This document shows positions 17,284-25,579 of a DNA stretch of 42,095 nucleotides, one piece after another. Within the stretch, counting starts at the first letter, position 1. Each line of letters begins with the position of its first letter. Position numbers and translations under genes: made by a program. The stretch covers positions 1-42,095 of the IMG/VR virus record IMGVR_UViG_3300033979_000214; one strand, given 5' to 3'. The notes below the pieces were generated by a model. It was not told where the DNA came from, ran no database searches, and saw nothing but the letters and a program-made list of their open reading frames with translations. This DNA comes from a virus.

Positions 17284-20200
17284 TTAGATGCGGTAAAGGT
17301 AGTCGTTGGGCTTACACGGGCCTGGGTCGCATTCAAGCGCCAAACAGCCCTCGGGACAATCGAAATAGAAGAACTGATCCAGCGGGGCAACGCAACGCAC
17401 TGGGCGCCCCTGGAGGAACGATACACCGAATCGGCCGCCGTTGTTGATGACCAGTTCGTTTCCGCTCAGGCGCAGCACTTGGTTGCAGCCAATCTGGATG
17501 TTTTCGATGTACCGGAAGAAATTTCCGGTCTCGGACGTGAACGGCACATCGGGTCCGGGGCTCGCGCAGGTGAAGGTGTAGAGCGTTGGCGTGCCGGTCA
17601 CGATTACCTCATCGTTGAACGAGGTGTTGCTGAACCCTTCGATGGTCGCGTAAGCGCCAAGCGTAAGCTGGTGCGCCTTGTTGGTTGTGTACGTGGCAAC
17701 GCCGGCAGTGCGCTGGTATCCAATCGGGCGGATCTCCCACGGGAACTTCACCGGGTCGTTGATTCCAAGGAATCCACCAGCCGTCGATACGGCTGCACCG
17801 GGATTTGCGACGGTGAAAGTCGTGGATGAAGGGGTGCTGGCAACCGTGAAGACGCCATTGAAGGTGCCGTCAGTGACTCCAATCGTAGAGATTTCCATTC
17901 CCACCTGGAGTTCGTGATCGGAAGCAGTCGTGAACGTCGAGATGTTGGCAGCGCGGGATGCGGACGTAATCGGAATCTGGTAGTCGGTCGGGTAGTAATA
18001 CCTCGATTTGTCCACGTCGTGGTTGTAGATCAAAAAGACTGCATCCAATGGCGCAAACGCGGTCTGATAGAACCAAGAATTAGGGCCGGTCAGGAGAATG
18101 TCGTTGTTCTCGATCAGCATGTCCTTGTGGGCTGCGATCAACGTCGAGTACGTCTCGGGGTTTGGGGTGCCAATCGTTTGGATCAGCGTGTACCAGTCCT
18201 GCACGGTCAGCGCGATGAACGCCGAGACCCCGAGGGCCGAGTTGTTTTGGATTTTGGTCCCTTTGTGCTGGTAGGAATCAACGTAGAAGCAGGTCCCGCG
18301 GAAGCCGTCAAAGTTGTTCTTCCGGATTATGGCCCCACTGGTCTCGCGCACCGTAACGGCAATCACGGGGCTCTGTTGATTGACGGGATCTGGGCCGCCG
18401 CGAACCTTGTTGCCTTCAAACAGGCATTCCGAGGCGAAGATCCGCCGGCTGCGAAGCATGATGACTTGGCCGTCGAGGTAGAGGCCGGGAAGTACGTTCG
18501 GGCCAGCTGCCGCAGCTGTGAACCGGAAGGCGTCGGGGGTTGATATGACAGTCAACGATCCAGAGAACCCAAGATTCACGGCCCCGAATCCAGTGACCAC
18601 GATTGCTGGGAAAACGTCAACGCCTACCTGTGCGACAGTGAAAGCGAAGTCGCTGACAACGCTTACGACAGAAAAAGATCCGTCGAACGAGTTGTTGCTG
18701 ACATCGACGGTAACGCTACTGCCAGGTGCGAGAAAATGCTTCTGCGATGTGGTGAACGTCACGACGTTCAATTGCCGTTGAGCGGAGATGATTCCAAAAA
18801 CGTAGTTTCCTATCGTCACCGGAACCACATCCCCAACCCGCAGTGTGTGTTTCATCACACAAGTGTACGTCGCCACGCCAGCCGACCTTGACACCACGTT
18901 GATCGGGTTCACCAAGCTCGAATAGCCACCGATCGCGCACTGGGTGTTCGCCTCTGCATTGCCCGGATACAGCGTGCTTTGGATCGAGTTGCGCCCCTGG
19001 TAACCGAAGTCGTTGCTCAACACCTTGGCGCCGGCCGTGAGGTCATCGACGTTCATGGGCAGGAACGATTTCGCAATAAACGTCTCTGCGTCCGCCACAC
19101 CGACGCCGAAATCGTAGAACTGGTTTTTCTGGAAGAGAGCCTTTTCTCCGCCATGATTGATTCCGGCGACCGTGTAGAGAGAGTTGACGCCTGCTTTGGT
19201 TTGCACCGTCAACGGCACGTTTGGCGCGGCCCATGCGCGGGCGTTCTCGTTGATTACCTCGTAGGCCGATCCAGAATCTGCCATAACCCCTGTGTTTGGA
19301 CCAGCATTCGCGCAGGTAAATTGCGCCGGAGACGGCACTCCAGTGACGACAAACGTTCCGTTTAGCGTTGGGTCAGCGAACCCTGAAATGACCACCGTGT
19401 CTCCAAAAATGAACGGGTGAGCAAGTGCAGTGTCATAGGTGGCGACGTTGGTAAGCCGCTCGTAACCGATCATTGAAAACACCGTGGCGGTGCCGGCGTT
19501 CACGCAGAAGACCTCCTGTGCAGAAAGGACTCCAGCAACGACGAACGTGCCGTTCAACGCGGCATTGGAGTATCCGGTCACCGTGATCGTATCACCAATC
19601 GTGAATCCAAAATTCCATTGCGGATGCTTGGTGTAGATTGCGAATCCAAATTGATTGATCCGGCCTTGTGTTAGCACCACGCGAAGGTCTCGCTCGAATG
19701 AAAACTGAGTCACGTTCGTGATGAATCCAAACCCAACAAATGACAAGTCATTTCCGGGACCGGATGTCACCACGTTCGCGATGTACTGGTTGGCTGCGCT
19801 GATATTTGTGTACGGCGCAGGCGAAATCGGCGGGATGTACGCCGGAGGGGGAACGGAATAGAACTGGGTGCCAAGTATTCCGGGATCATACAGCGGCTTG
19901 TCTACGGTGTACGTGTTGACACCGTTGGTGCGCTGCACTGAGACGATCTTGATGTCCGCAACCGAGTTTTTCGCGTAGTTGCCGTCGAAGGTTATCCCCT
20001 CGATCAAGGTGTTCTTGCAGTTGACGCTGAACAATGGCACGCCTGGATAAGCCCCGGGAGCGCCCACGACACCAAAACCCGGGTAGTTCCCAATGGTCTT
20101 CAGCATCTGGATATTGAAGCCGAAAGTGTCCCCTCTTTTTGTCGAGGTGTTGTCAGCGAATTTGACGATCGTTTTTCCGACTCCTTTGCCCGTAAACGCG

Positions 20201-20649
20201 ACGTTGTTGATAACCGGGGCATACCCGATCACGATGGACGAGGTGTAGCCGCCGCCGATCAGGTTGATCCAGCCGTCTTGAACCACTAACGGAGCGTCTG
20301 GATAGGTCGGCAGCGGCATCGACGCTGTGAAACGCGTCGGCGTCGGCGTGCTTAAAACTTGGAATCCAAACAGCCCTGGACCAGTTCCATTGAAAGAGAC
20401 ATCCGTAAACCCGTACAAGGTGATCTTCTCGCCAACAACCAGCCCGTGCGGCGTCGCCGTGTTGAACGTCGCGACACCTCCGGTGCGGACACGGTCGATA
20501 ATCTTCACCCCCGGACTCGATCCCAGCAGAAACGTGCCCTCTGGAAAATCGCAACGCCCGGAAGCGATTAGGCACTCGTTGATTGCCCACGCGCTGTTTC
20601 GCCGCCCGCAGGGGTCAGCACCGTAATCGACTGGGTTTGAGGATGGCAT
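17284..20649 (-). CDS. Tailspike with pectate-lyase-type β-helix start and repeated β domains
   Basis: The 1,121-residue product starts MPSSNPVDYGADPCG. The NPVDYGADP...A...L-x-x-G-x-CDFPEGTF pattern is the start of a right-handed β-helix (pectate-lyase-3 type) used by phage spikes to bind or cut host polysaccharide. At least five copies of a roughly 60-residue β domain interrupt it, with a pattern R-x-x-G-V-A-T-Y-T-T, H-x-L-x-x-G-D-x-V-T-I-x-G-F and F-N-G-T-F-x-V, then TFT near a PGP turn. The last 40 residues hold five Cys (RCVAPLDQFFYFDCPEGC). I took the ATG that follows the nozzle gene's TAA by one base; a longer reading to 20787 overlaps that gene by 137 bases. An enzymatic activity is not demonstrated by visible catalytic residues. 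Confidence 0.8.
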   Translation of the reverse strand: MPSSNPVDYGADPCGRRNSAWAINECLIASGRCDFPEGTFLLGSSPGVKIIDRVRTGGVATFNTATPHGLVVGEKITLYGFTDVSFNGTGPGLFGFQVLSTPTPTRFTASMPLPTYPDAPLVVQDGWINLIGGGYTSSIVIGYAPVINNVAFTGKGVGKTIVKFADNTSTKRGDTFGFNIQMLKTIGNYPGFGVVGAPGAYPGVPLFSVNCKNTLIEGITFDGNYAKNSVADIKIVSVQRTNGVNTYTVDKPLYDPGILGTQFYSVPPPAYIPPISPAPYTNISAANQYIANVVTSGPGNDLSFVGFGFITNVTQFSFERDLRVVLTQGRINQFGFAIYTKHPQWNFGFTIGDTITVTGYSNAALNGTFVVAGVLSAQEVFCVNAGTATVFSMIGYERLTNVATYDTALAHPFIFGDTVVISGFADPTLNGTFVVTGVPSPAQFTCANAGPNTGVMADSGSAYEVINENARAWAAPNVPLTVQTKAGVNSLYTVAGINHGGEKALFQKNQFYDFGVGVADAETFIAKSFLPMNVDDLTAGAKVLSNDFGYQGRNSIQSTLYPGNAEANTQCAIGGYSSLVNPINVVSRSAGVATYTCVMKHTLRVGDVVPVTIGNYVFGIISAQRQLNVVTFTTSQKHFLAPGSSVTVDVSNNSFDGSFSVVSVVSDFAFTVAQVGVDVFPAIVVTGFGAVNLGFSGSLTVISTPDAFRFTAAAAGPNVLPGLYLDGQVIMLRSRRIFASECLFEGNKVRGGPDPVNQQSPVIAVTVRETSGAIIRKNNFDGFRGTCFYVDSYQHKGTKIQNNSALGVSAFIALTVQDWYTLIQTIGTPNPETYSTLIAAHKDMLIENNDILLTGPNSWFYQTAFAPLDAVFLIYNHDVDKSRYYYPTDYQIPITSASRAANISTFTTASDHELQVGMEISTIGVTDGTFNGVFTVASTPSSTTFTVANPGAAVSTAGGFLGINDPVKFPWEIRPIGYQRTAGVATYTTNKAHQLTLGAYATIEGFSNTSFNDEVIVTGTPTLYTFTCASPGPDVPFTSETGNFFRYIENIQIGCNQVLRLSGNELVINNGGRFGVSFLQGRPVRCVAPLDQFFYFDCPEGCLALECDPGPCKPNDYLYRI

Positions 20650-20650
20650 T

Positions 20651-22690
20651 TTAGGTGGAGAGGAGCGGGCAGGCGACGCGACTGAGGTCCCCATAGAGAT
20701 CCTCCTGAAGACGTTGCGCAACCATTGCCACACGTTTAAGGCGGAACCGGCCCGTGTTGACGTAGCGGAGTTGGAACTCATAACCATCTCGGGTGAATCC
20801 GCCAGTCTGCACGTCGCACTTGTCCGGAGGTTGTGGAAGGGCGATGCGCGATCTGGCGGGGGGTTGGTAGTATTTGACCTCTTGGCAGTTGATAACGGCC
20901 GGAGGACACGAAATTTCTCCGGGCTCGCAGTTGCGGTACTTGGCGCAGTCCTTGAACTCGGCCCACGGCTGCCAGCACTCGCCCTCGTTGGCCTTGAAGT
21001 AGACCTTGGATTCGATGTCGCCCATCACCTGGTCGTACCATTGCTCGGCACTCACCAGGCGCTTCTTGTTTGTGGGCTCTGCGAAAGTCAGCGAGCGCGT
21101 TTCAATGGTCCAGTCGATCGGTGCATCATCGAATCCATCGAAGTCGAACTGGCCGTTCTTGGTGACCTCGTAGAGGCCGATGTAGTCCTGATTCAGTCCG
21201 AAGGCAAAGCACCGCTCTGTGCGCTTCACTCGAACGGTCAGCATCTGGAAAACGTCCACGCCAGTCCAGACGCCTTCCCACGCCGGCGGCAGCTTCCGGC
21301 CCATTCCAGAAACGAGATCAAAATCCAGTACGACAAGACCGCCATGGACGATACCCCGGTTGTTGATCTTGCGCGGCTGGATGGTCATCAACATCCGGTT
21401 GTCGAAGTTTACCGCACTGGCAGCTGTCAGATAGAAATCAGTGTCGTAAGCCAGCGCCCGTACAACCTGCCGGCTGATCGGTGTGTTGCCGAACTCGGTG
21501 AAGTCTCGGCGAGCGTAGATCAACGACCGGATGCCATCCTGCGCCCGGAAAATCAGGTCGCCGTTGACCGCAACGATGGACTCATGGTTGAACGATCCGA
21601 AGTTCAGCAGAGCGAACCGCTGGATCGGATAATCGAGATCCTTCCAGACATCCCGATCAACCGGGGCGTTGAACGCGTAGGTTGCGGTAGGAGTGAATAC
21701 CAGCAGGTCGCCGTCTCCCAGCGACGTGTCCAGGTTGGCGGCAAACGCCAGACCGGTGATTGGGCCGTTTGAAACAGCGAAGGCACCGCCTTCATTGAGG
21801 AACGTGTTTTCGGTGAAGCGAATAACCGAGTCGCGCCCATAGGACGGGTCGCCGTAGACCAAATCGCCGCCGTAGTATTCCGATCCATTGGCAACCCATA
21901 GGCGCCCCTTGCCGTAGGCCATCGGGCCGCCGACGGGAACCTCTTCGCCAGTTGCGCGCCGGAGCGTCGAGCCGTTGTAAAGGTACGGCTGATTCTGGCC
22001 ATCCTGAATCACAAGCCAGTTTTCCGCCTGCTGAAAGTAGACGTGCGACCCTTGCGGATCGTTGGTCGCCATCTGGTAGCAGTTGAATGCCGGACCAAGC
22101 AGCGGGCCTGCGTCAACGCCAGGTGAGTACGTCGTGAACGTCGTGGCGCTCGGGACAGTCTCAACAATGAAGTCTCCGAAAAATCCATCAGGAAAGAACG
22201 CACCTGGAGGTTCAGTAAGTCGAACCACCATACCTGGGGACAGGCCGTGCGGAACGCCGCAAACGTATGTCGCGACGTTGGAAACCCGGCCGCGAGTCTG
22301 AACCTGGAAGGTAAAATTTATCGGCGTGAGGTCGGTGACCTTGAACCCGTTCTTAATGTCGATCTGGAACACCTTGCCGCCAACGGACGCAAACAAAAAC
22401 GGATCCGTGTTGTCTGCAATGTAGGTGCCGCATCCTTGAAACTGGCCTTTTTCAAACGCCTTTTTTACCGCCGCGTTGTAGTACCCATTGTTGTAGACCA
22501 CGGTCGGATCATCGAACGTGAGATTCTTCACCCAGATTCCCGGCCGCGCTTTCGGGAATCCTCCCCGCACCGTCGTGTTGACTGCCCACGCCAGCTGGTT
22601 GGGCTGAATGAGCGAGGGCGAAAAACCGCTATCCACCCCACCTTCCGCGGTGAGGAGGCCATCAACGATGCGATTTTTTTCTGCGACCAT
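20651..22690 (-). CDS. Tail nozzle-like (tail tubular B-type) protein
   Basis: The 679-residue product starts MVAEKNRIVDGLL and has the N-terminus of podovirus nozzle/stopper proteins: a G-V-D-S-G-F...L-x-P-N-Q-L-A-W-A-V-N pattern and F-P-K-A-R-P-G. β-propeller-type blocks follow, including NPYLYNGSTLRRA-like sequence, GPMAYGKGRLWVANG, LVYGDPSYGRDS and a YPIQRFALLNFGSFNHES segment. One copy of the repeated β domain seen in the tailspike is inserted at about residues 130-200 (SNVATYVCGVPHGLSPGM). The C-terminal region carries a Cys cluster (KDCAKYRNCEPGEISC). It is the first gene of the leftward unit. Its ATG (22690-22688) overlaps an in-frame ATG of the terminase strand, so the divergent promoters must lie close to or inside the flanking genes. 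Confidence 0.78.
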   Translation of the reverse strand: MVAEKNRIVDGLLTAEGGVDSGFSPSLIQPNQLAWAVNTTVRGGFPKARPGIWVKNLTFDDPTVVYNNGYYNAAVKKAFEKGQFQGCGTYIADNTDPFLFASVGGKVFQIDIKNGFKVTDLTPINFTFQVQTRGRVSNVATYVCGVPHGLSPGMVVRLTEPPGAFFPDGFFGDFIVETVPSATTFTTYSPGVDAGPLLGPAFNCYQMATNDPQGSHVYFQQAENWLVIQDGQNQPYLYNGSTLRRATGEEVPVGGPMAYGKGRLWVANGSEYYGGDLVYGDPSYGRDSVIRFTENTFLNEGGAFAVSNGPITGLAFAANLDTSLGDGDLLVFTPTATYAFNAPVDRDVWKDLDYPIQRFALLNFGSFNHESIVAVNGDLIFRAQDGIRSLIYARRDFTEFGNTPISRQVVRALAYDTDFYLTAASAVNFDNRMLMTIQPRKINNRGIVHGGLVVLDFDLVSGMGRKLPPAWEGVWTGVDVFQMLTVRVKRTERCFAFGLNQDYIGLYEVTKNGQFDFDGFDDAPIDWTIETRSLTFAEPTNKKRLVSAEQWYDQVMGDIESKVYFKANEGECWQPWAEFKDCAKYRNCEPGEISCPPAVINCQEVKYYQPPARSRIALPQPPDKCDVQTGGFTRDGYEFQLRYVNTGRFRLKRVAMVAQRLQEDLYGDLSRVACPLLST

Positions 22691-22733
22691 GACGCTTGAA
22701 CCGATTGAAAGGCCATCGCAGGATTCCCGCAAG

Positions 22734-24506
22734 ATGAATGAAAGCCCTGATTACCTGTCCATACCGTGGCGTACAAAAGACCGCTTTCTCATCGAGGCTG
22801 AAATGGTGCGCAAGGACGGGTACATCATGCACGCCGGCGTAAAGTACGGGCGCGGCAAATACTACCACTTTCGGCAAGCCATGACTGCGCTCTGGCCGCA
22901 TTTCGATTGGCACAACTGGTCGGACCTCCTGATCCGGGAGTTCGTCGAGAATCAAGAGGTAGGCGTCATGGGGCCGGGATCCTCAGGTAAGACCTATGAC
23001 TCCGCTGGGTTTGGGCTCTGCACGTTCTACATCTACCCCACCGGGACCTCGATCATCATGTCATCGACGACCCGCGAAGGTCTCCAGCTGCGCATCTGGG
23101 GCGCGATCAAGGAGTTGCACAACAAGGCTAAGGCGAGGCGGGAGTGGCTCCCCGGGCACGTGATCGAAAGCCGGTTCATGCTGACCAGTTCGGATGAAGA
23201 TGCGGAGGCGAGAGACTTCCGTGACGGAATTATCGGCGTGGCGTGCAAGGTTGGCGGCACGTTTGTCGGCCTGTCGAACTACGTCGGATTGAAGAACGAC
23301 CGGGTCATTCTGATCGCGGACGAAGCATCACTGATGGGGCGCGGCTTTTTAGATTCCGTCGCCAACCTCCGCAAGAACCCGGTGTTCAAGCTGATCGCGA
23401 TGGGCAACCCTAAGGACCGCAACGACGCCCTGGGCGTGGTCTGCGAGCCTCACCCGTCGATCGGTGGCTGGGAGGGCCTTGAGTACCTTGAAAAGACGCG
23501 CACCTGGAGAACGCGGGCGCCCGGTGGCGTAGCTGTCCAGTTGTGCGGGTACGACACACCTAACGCGCTGTTCCCCAAGGGCACCAACCCATACAAGGGC
23601 ATCATCACGCCGGAGCAGATTCAGGCGGACCTCGATTACTACGGCCGGGACTCGTTGCAGTTCTCGATGATGAACCTCGGGCTCCTGCCCCGAGACGGCG
23701 GCACCAGGCGCGTGGTCACCATGTCCCTGTGCGAGCAGAACCAAGCCTTCGACGATCCTGTGTGGGAACGCGCCGACAAGCTCACTAGAATCATTGGCAT
23801 CGACGCTGCGTACTCGGGCGTCGGCGGTGATCGCTGCGTAATGACTGACCTGACCTTTGGGCCAGATTCATCGGGGCGCATCGTGCTAGCATTCAGCGAG
23901 GCTCCGATCGTGATTCCGGTTACGGCGATCAAAGCCCAGCAGGCCGAGGAGCAAATTGCCGAGTACGTCCTGCTGTACTGCAAGCAGCGCAATATCTCAC
24001 CGGAGCGCGTGGGTTTTGACTCCACGGGACGCGGCACCCTGATGTCTGCGTTTGCCCGCCTGTGGTCTCCTGAGGTGGTGCCCATCGAGTTTGGTGGCAA
24101 GCCAAGCGACCGCCCGGTACGCAAGGGGGATCCGAAGACTGAACGCGAAGCCTACGGCAAAATGGTGACCGCGCTGTGGTATTCGTCGCGCCTGCTGATT
24201 GAATCGAGGCAGCTGCGAAAGCTGCCCCGCGAAGTTGCCGAGGAAGGTTCGATGCGTGAGTGGGGTATTGCCCGCACCGGACTGATCGACGTTGAGCCCA
24301 AGAACAAAACCAAGGAGCGCATGGGGCGCTCGCCTGACCTCTGGGATTCGTTTGTGGTCGCGCTCGAAATGGCGCGCCGAAACGGTTTTGAGATTGCAGG
24401 TGGGCAGGGTGTTGGTATTGTCAAGCGACAGACACCAAAGTGGCTGACACGTCTGTCAGAGAAACGTCGCACGATGGAGTCTGAACATTCGCTTACCTAT
24501 TCCTAA
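22734..24506 (+). CDS. terL: Terminase large subunit (packaging ATPase-nuclease)
   Basis: The 590-residue protein carries Walker A GPGSSGKT at about residues 80-87, a Walker B strand VILIADEASL near 195, and the coupling motif region KLIAMGNPKDR. The C-terminal RNase-H-like nuclease has acidic positions in IIGIDAAYSG, VGFDSTGRG and RSPDLWDSF. It drives DNA into the prohead and cuts the concatemer. No small terminase gene is recognised next to it. I take the ATG at 22734, 10 bases after an AGGA; an upstream ATG at 22689 overlaps the divergent nozzle start. It opens the plus-strand packaging/portal unit. Confidence 0.92.
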   Translation: MNESPDYLSIPWRTKDRFLIEAEMVRKDGYIMHAGVKYGRGKYYHFRQAMTALWPHFDWHNWSDLLIREFVENQEVGVMGPGSSGKTYDSAGFGLCTFYIYPTGTSIIMSSTTREGLQLRIWGAIKELHNKAKARREWLPGHVIESRFMLTSSDEDAEARDFRDGIIGVACKVGGTFVGLSNYVGLKNDRVILIADEASLMGRGFLDSVANLRKNPVFKLIAMGNPKDRNDALGVVCEPHPSIGGWEGLEYLEKTRTWRTRAPGGVAVQLCGYDTPNALFPKGTNPYKGIITPEQIQADLDYYGRDSLQFSMMNLGLLPRDGGTRRVVTMSLCEQNQAFDDPVWERADKLTRIIGIDAAYSGVGGDRCVMTDLTFGPDSSGRIVLAFSEAPIVIPVTAIKAQQAEEQIAEYVLLYCKQRNISPERVGFDSTGRGTLMSAFARLWSPEVVPIEFGGKPSDRPVRKGDPKTEREAYGKMVTALWYSSRLLIESRQLRKLPREVAEEGSMREWGIARTGLIDVEPKNKTKERMGRSPDLWDSFVVALEMARRNGFEIAGGQGVGIVKRQTPKWLTRLSEKRRTMESEHSLTYS

Positions 24507-24509
24507 CTT

Positions 24510-24941
24510 ATGGCCTCATTCAACAAAGTCATCCTGATCGGCAACCTCACCCGAGACGTAGAACTCAAGTACCTCCCGAAGGGGACCGCGGTCTGCAACC
24601 TGAGCTTGGCAGTGAATCGCCGCTGGAAGAATGAGGTCGGTGAGGAAAAGGAGGATGTCTACTTTGCTGAGTGTAAGGCTTTCGGGAAGCAGGCCGAAAC
24701 GATCGCGCAGTACGTGAAGAAGGGGCACCCGCTGATGGTTGAGGGACGCCTGACCCGTGAGGAGTGGGACGACAAGAAGACCGGCGAGAAGCGGTCCACC
24801 ACTCGGATCATGATTGAGACCTTCCAGTTCCTGAAGGGACGCGACGAGGGCGCGGCTCCGGCTCCGGCTCCGCGACGTGAGGCTGCACCAGCAGCTGCCG
24901 CACCGAAGGCTGATCTCGACGAAGATGATGTTCCGTTCTAA
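24510..24941 (+). CDS. ssb: Single-stranded DNA-binding protein
   Basis: The 143-residue protein is a classic bacterial-type SSB: an OB-fold of about 105 residues (MASFNKVILIGNLTRDVELK..., VYFAECKAFGKQAETIAQYV, GHPLMVEGRLTREEWDDKKTG), a short Ala/Pro linker, and the acidic tip DLDEDDVPF that recruits SSB-binding partners. It protects single-stranded DNA during replication and RecT-mediated recombination. It lies three bases after the terminase stop and is probably translated from the same transcript. Its leader (CCTATTCCTAACTT) has no purine-rich ribosome binding site. Its place among packaging genes, away from the primase, is unusual. Confidence 0.95.
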   Translation: MASFNKVILIGNLTRDVELKYLPKGTAVCNLSLAVNRRWKNEVGEEKEDVYFAECKAFGKQAETIAQYVKKGHPLMVEGRLTREEWDDKKTGEKRSTTRIMIETFQFLKGRDEGAAPAPAPRREAAPAAAAPKADLDEDDVPF

Positions 24942-24950
24942 ACCTTACCT

Positions 24951-25223
24951 ATGAATCGCGACACGTTCCCTCCCGGTGGCTGGCAGTTCTACGAACCCAA
25001 GACCAACTGGAGCCCCAAGGATGTACTGAACTACGGCTTCTACGATATGGCGCGCCTGATTCATCAACACCGGATCGCCAACAGCATTCCGTCTACGATC
25101 GAGCAGGCGGTCAGCGATCTGGAGGCTTACAACCGTGCGCGTTTTCCTCAGTTTGCGGGCACTCCATCCAATTCATCGAATGTACAACCAAGGACTTCAG
25201 GCTGTCGCACGTGCGGCCGCTAA
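24951..25223 (+). CDS. Conserved small phage protein, 'TFPPGGWQFYEP' type
   Basis: The 90-residue protein starts MNRDTFPPGGWQFYEPKTNWSPK, an N-terminus I recognise from small uncharacterised proteins of other tailed phages. Those are usually followed by a Cys-containing partner, as here. The middle is helical (AVSDLEAYNRARFPQFAG) and the end is GCRTCGR with two Cys. Its last 44 bases overlap the start of the next gene. Function is unknown. Co-occurrence with a zinc-binding partner between packaging genes suggests the two act together (inference). Confidence 0.75.
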   Translation: MNRDTFPPGGWQFYEPKTNWSPKDVLNYGFYDMARLIHQHRIANSIPSTIEQAVSDLEAYNRARFPQFAGTPSNSSNVQPRTSGCRTCGR

Positions 25224-25572
25224 GTTGCGCCAAACGGCTCAAGGGGCGCGCATCCTAGCTGAGTGGCTGGGTGATGGTGGCACGCCTGTAGAACGCCAGC
25301 AGGCGCAGGACCGCATTGATACCTGCAAACGCTGCCTGCACAACAAACCCACGGATACGCGGTCGATCACCAAGACCGTGGCCGAGGCAATTCTGGAGCA
25401 GGAGCAGGCGCGCAACGAGATGGTCATGTTTTTGCACGGCGAGGGACTGGCGGGCACCTGCGATGTCTGCGGGTGCTACCTGAAACTGAAGGTTTGGGTG
25501 CCTCTCAGCTACCTTGGCGACACGGTGATGCCCGATAATTGCTGGATTTCACAGGAACGGAAAGCAATCTGA
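25180..25572 (+). CDS. Small Cys-containing (zinc-ribbon-like) phage protein
   Basis: The 130-residue protein starts MYNQGLQAVARAAAKL. It has RILAEWLGDGGTPVERQQAQDRIDTCKRCLHN (first CxxC near residues 53-56), a helical charged middle, and AGTCDVCGCYLKLKVWVP with a second CxxC followed by C. The end is PDNCWIS. Two CxxC pairs separated by a helix fit a zinc-binding site. This is the usual second member of the gene pair described for the preceding entry. The ATG at 25180 sits inside the upstream gene (44-base overlap). Function is unknown. Confidence 0.75.
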   Translation: MYNQGLQAVARAAAKLRQTAQGARILAEWLGDGGTPVERQQAQDRIDTCKRCLHNKPTDTRSITKTVAEAILEQEQARNEMVMFLHGEGLAGTCDVCGCYLKLKVWVPLSYLGDTVMPDNCWISQERKAI

Positions 25573-25579
25573 GGTCAAT

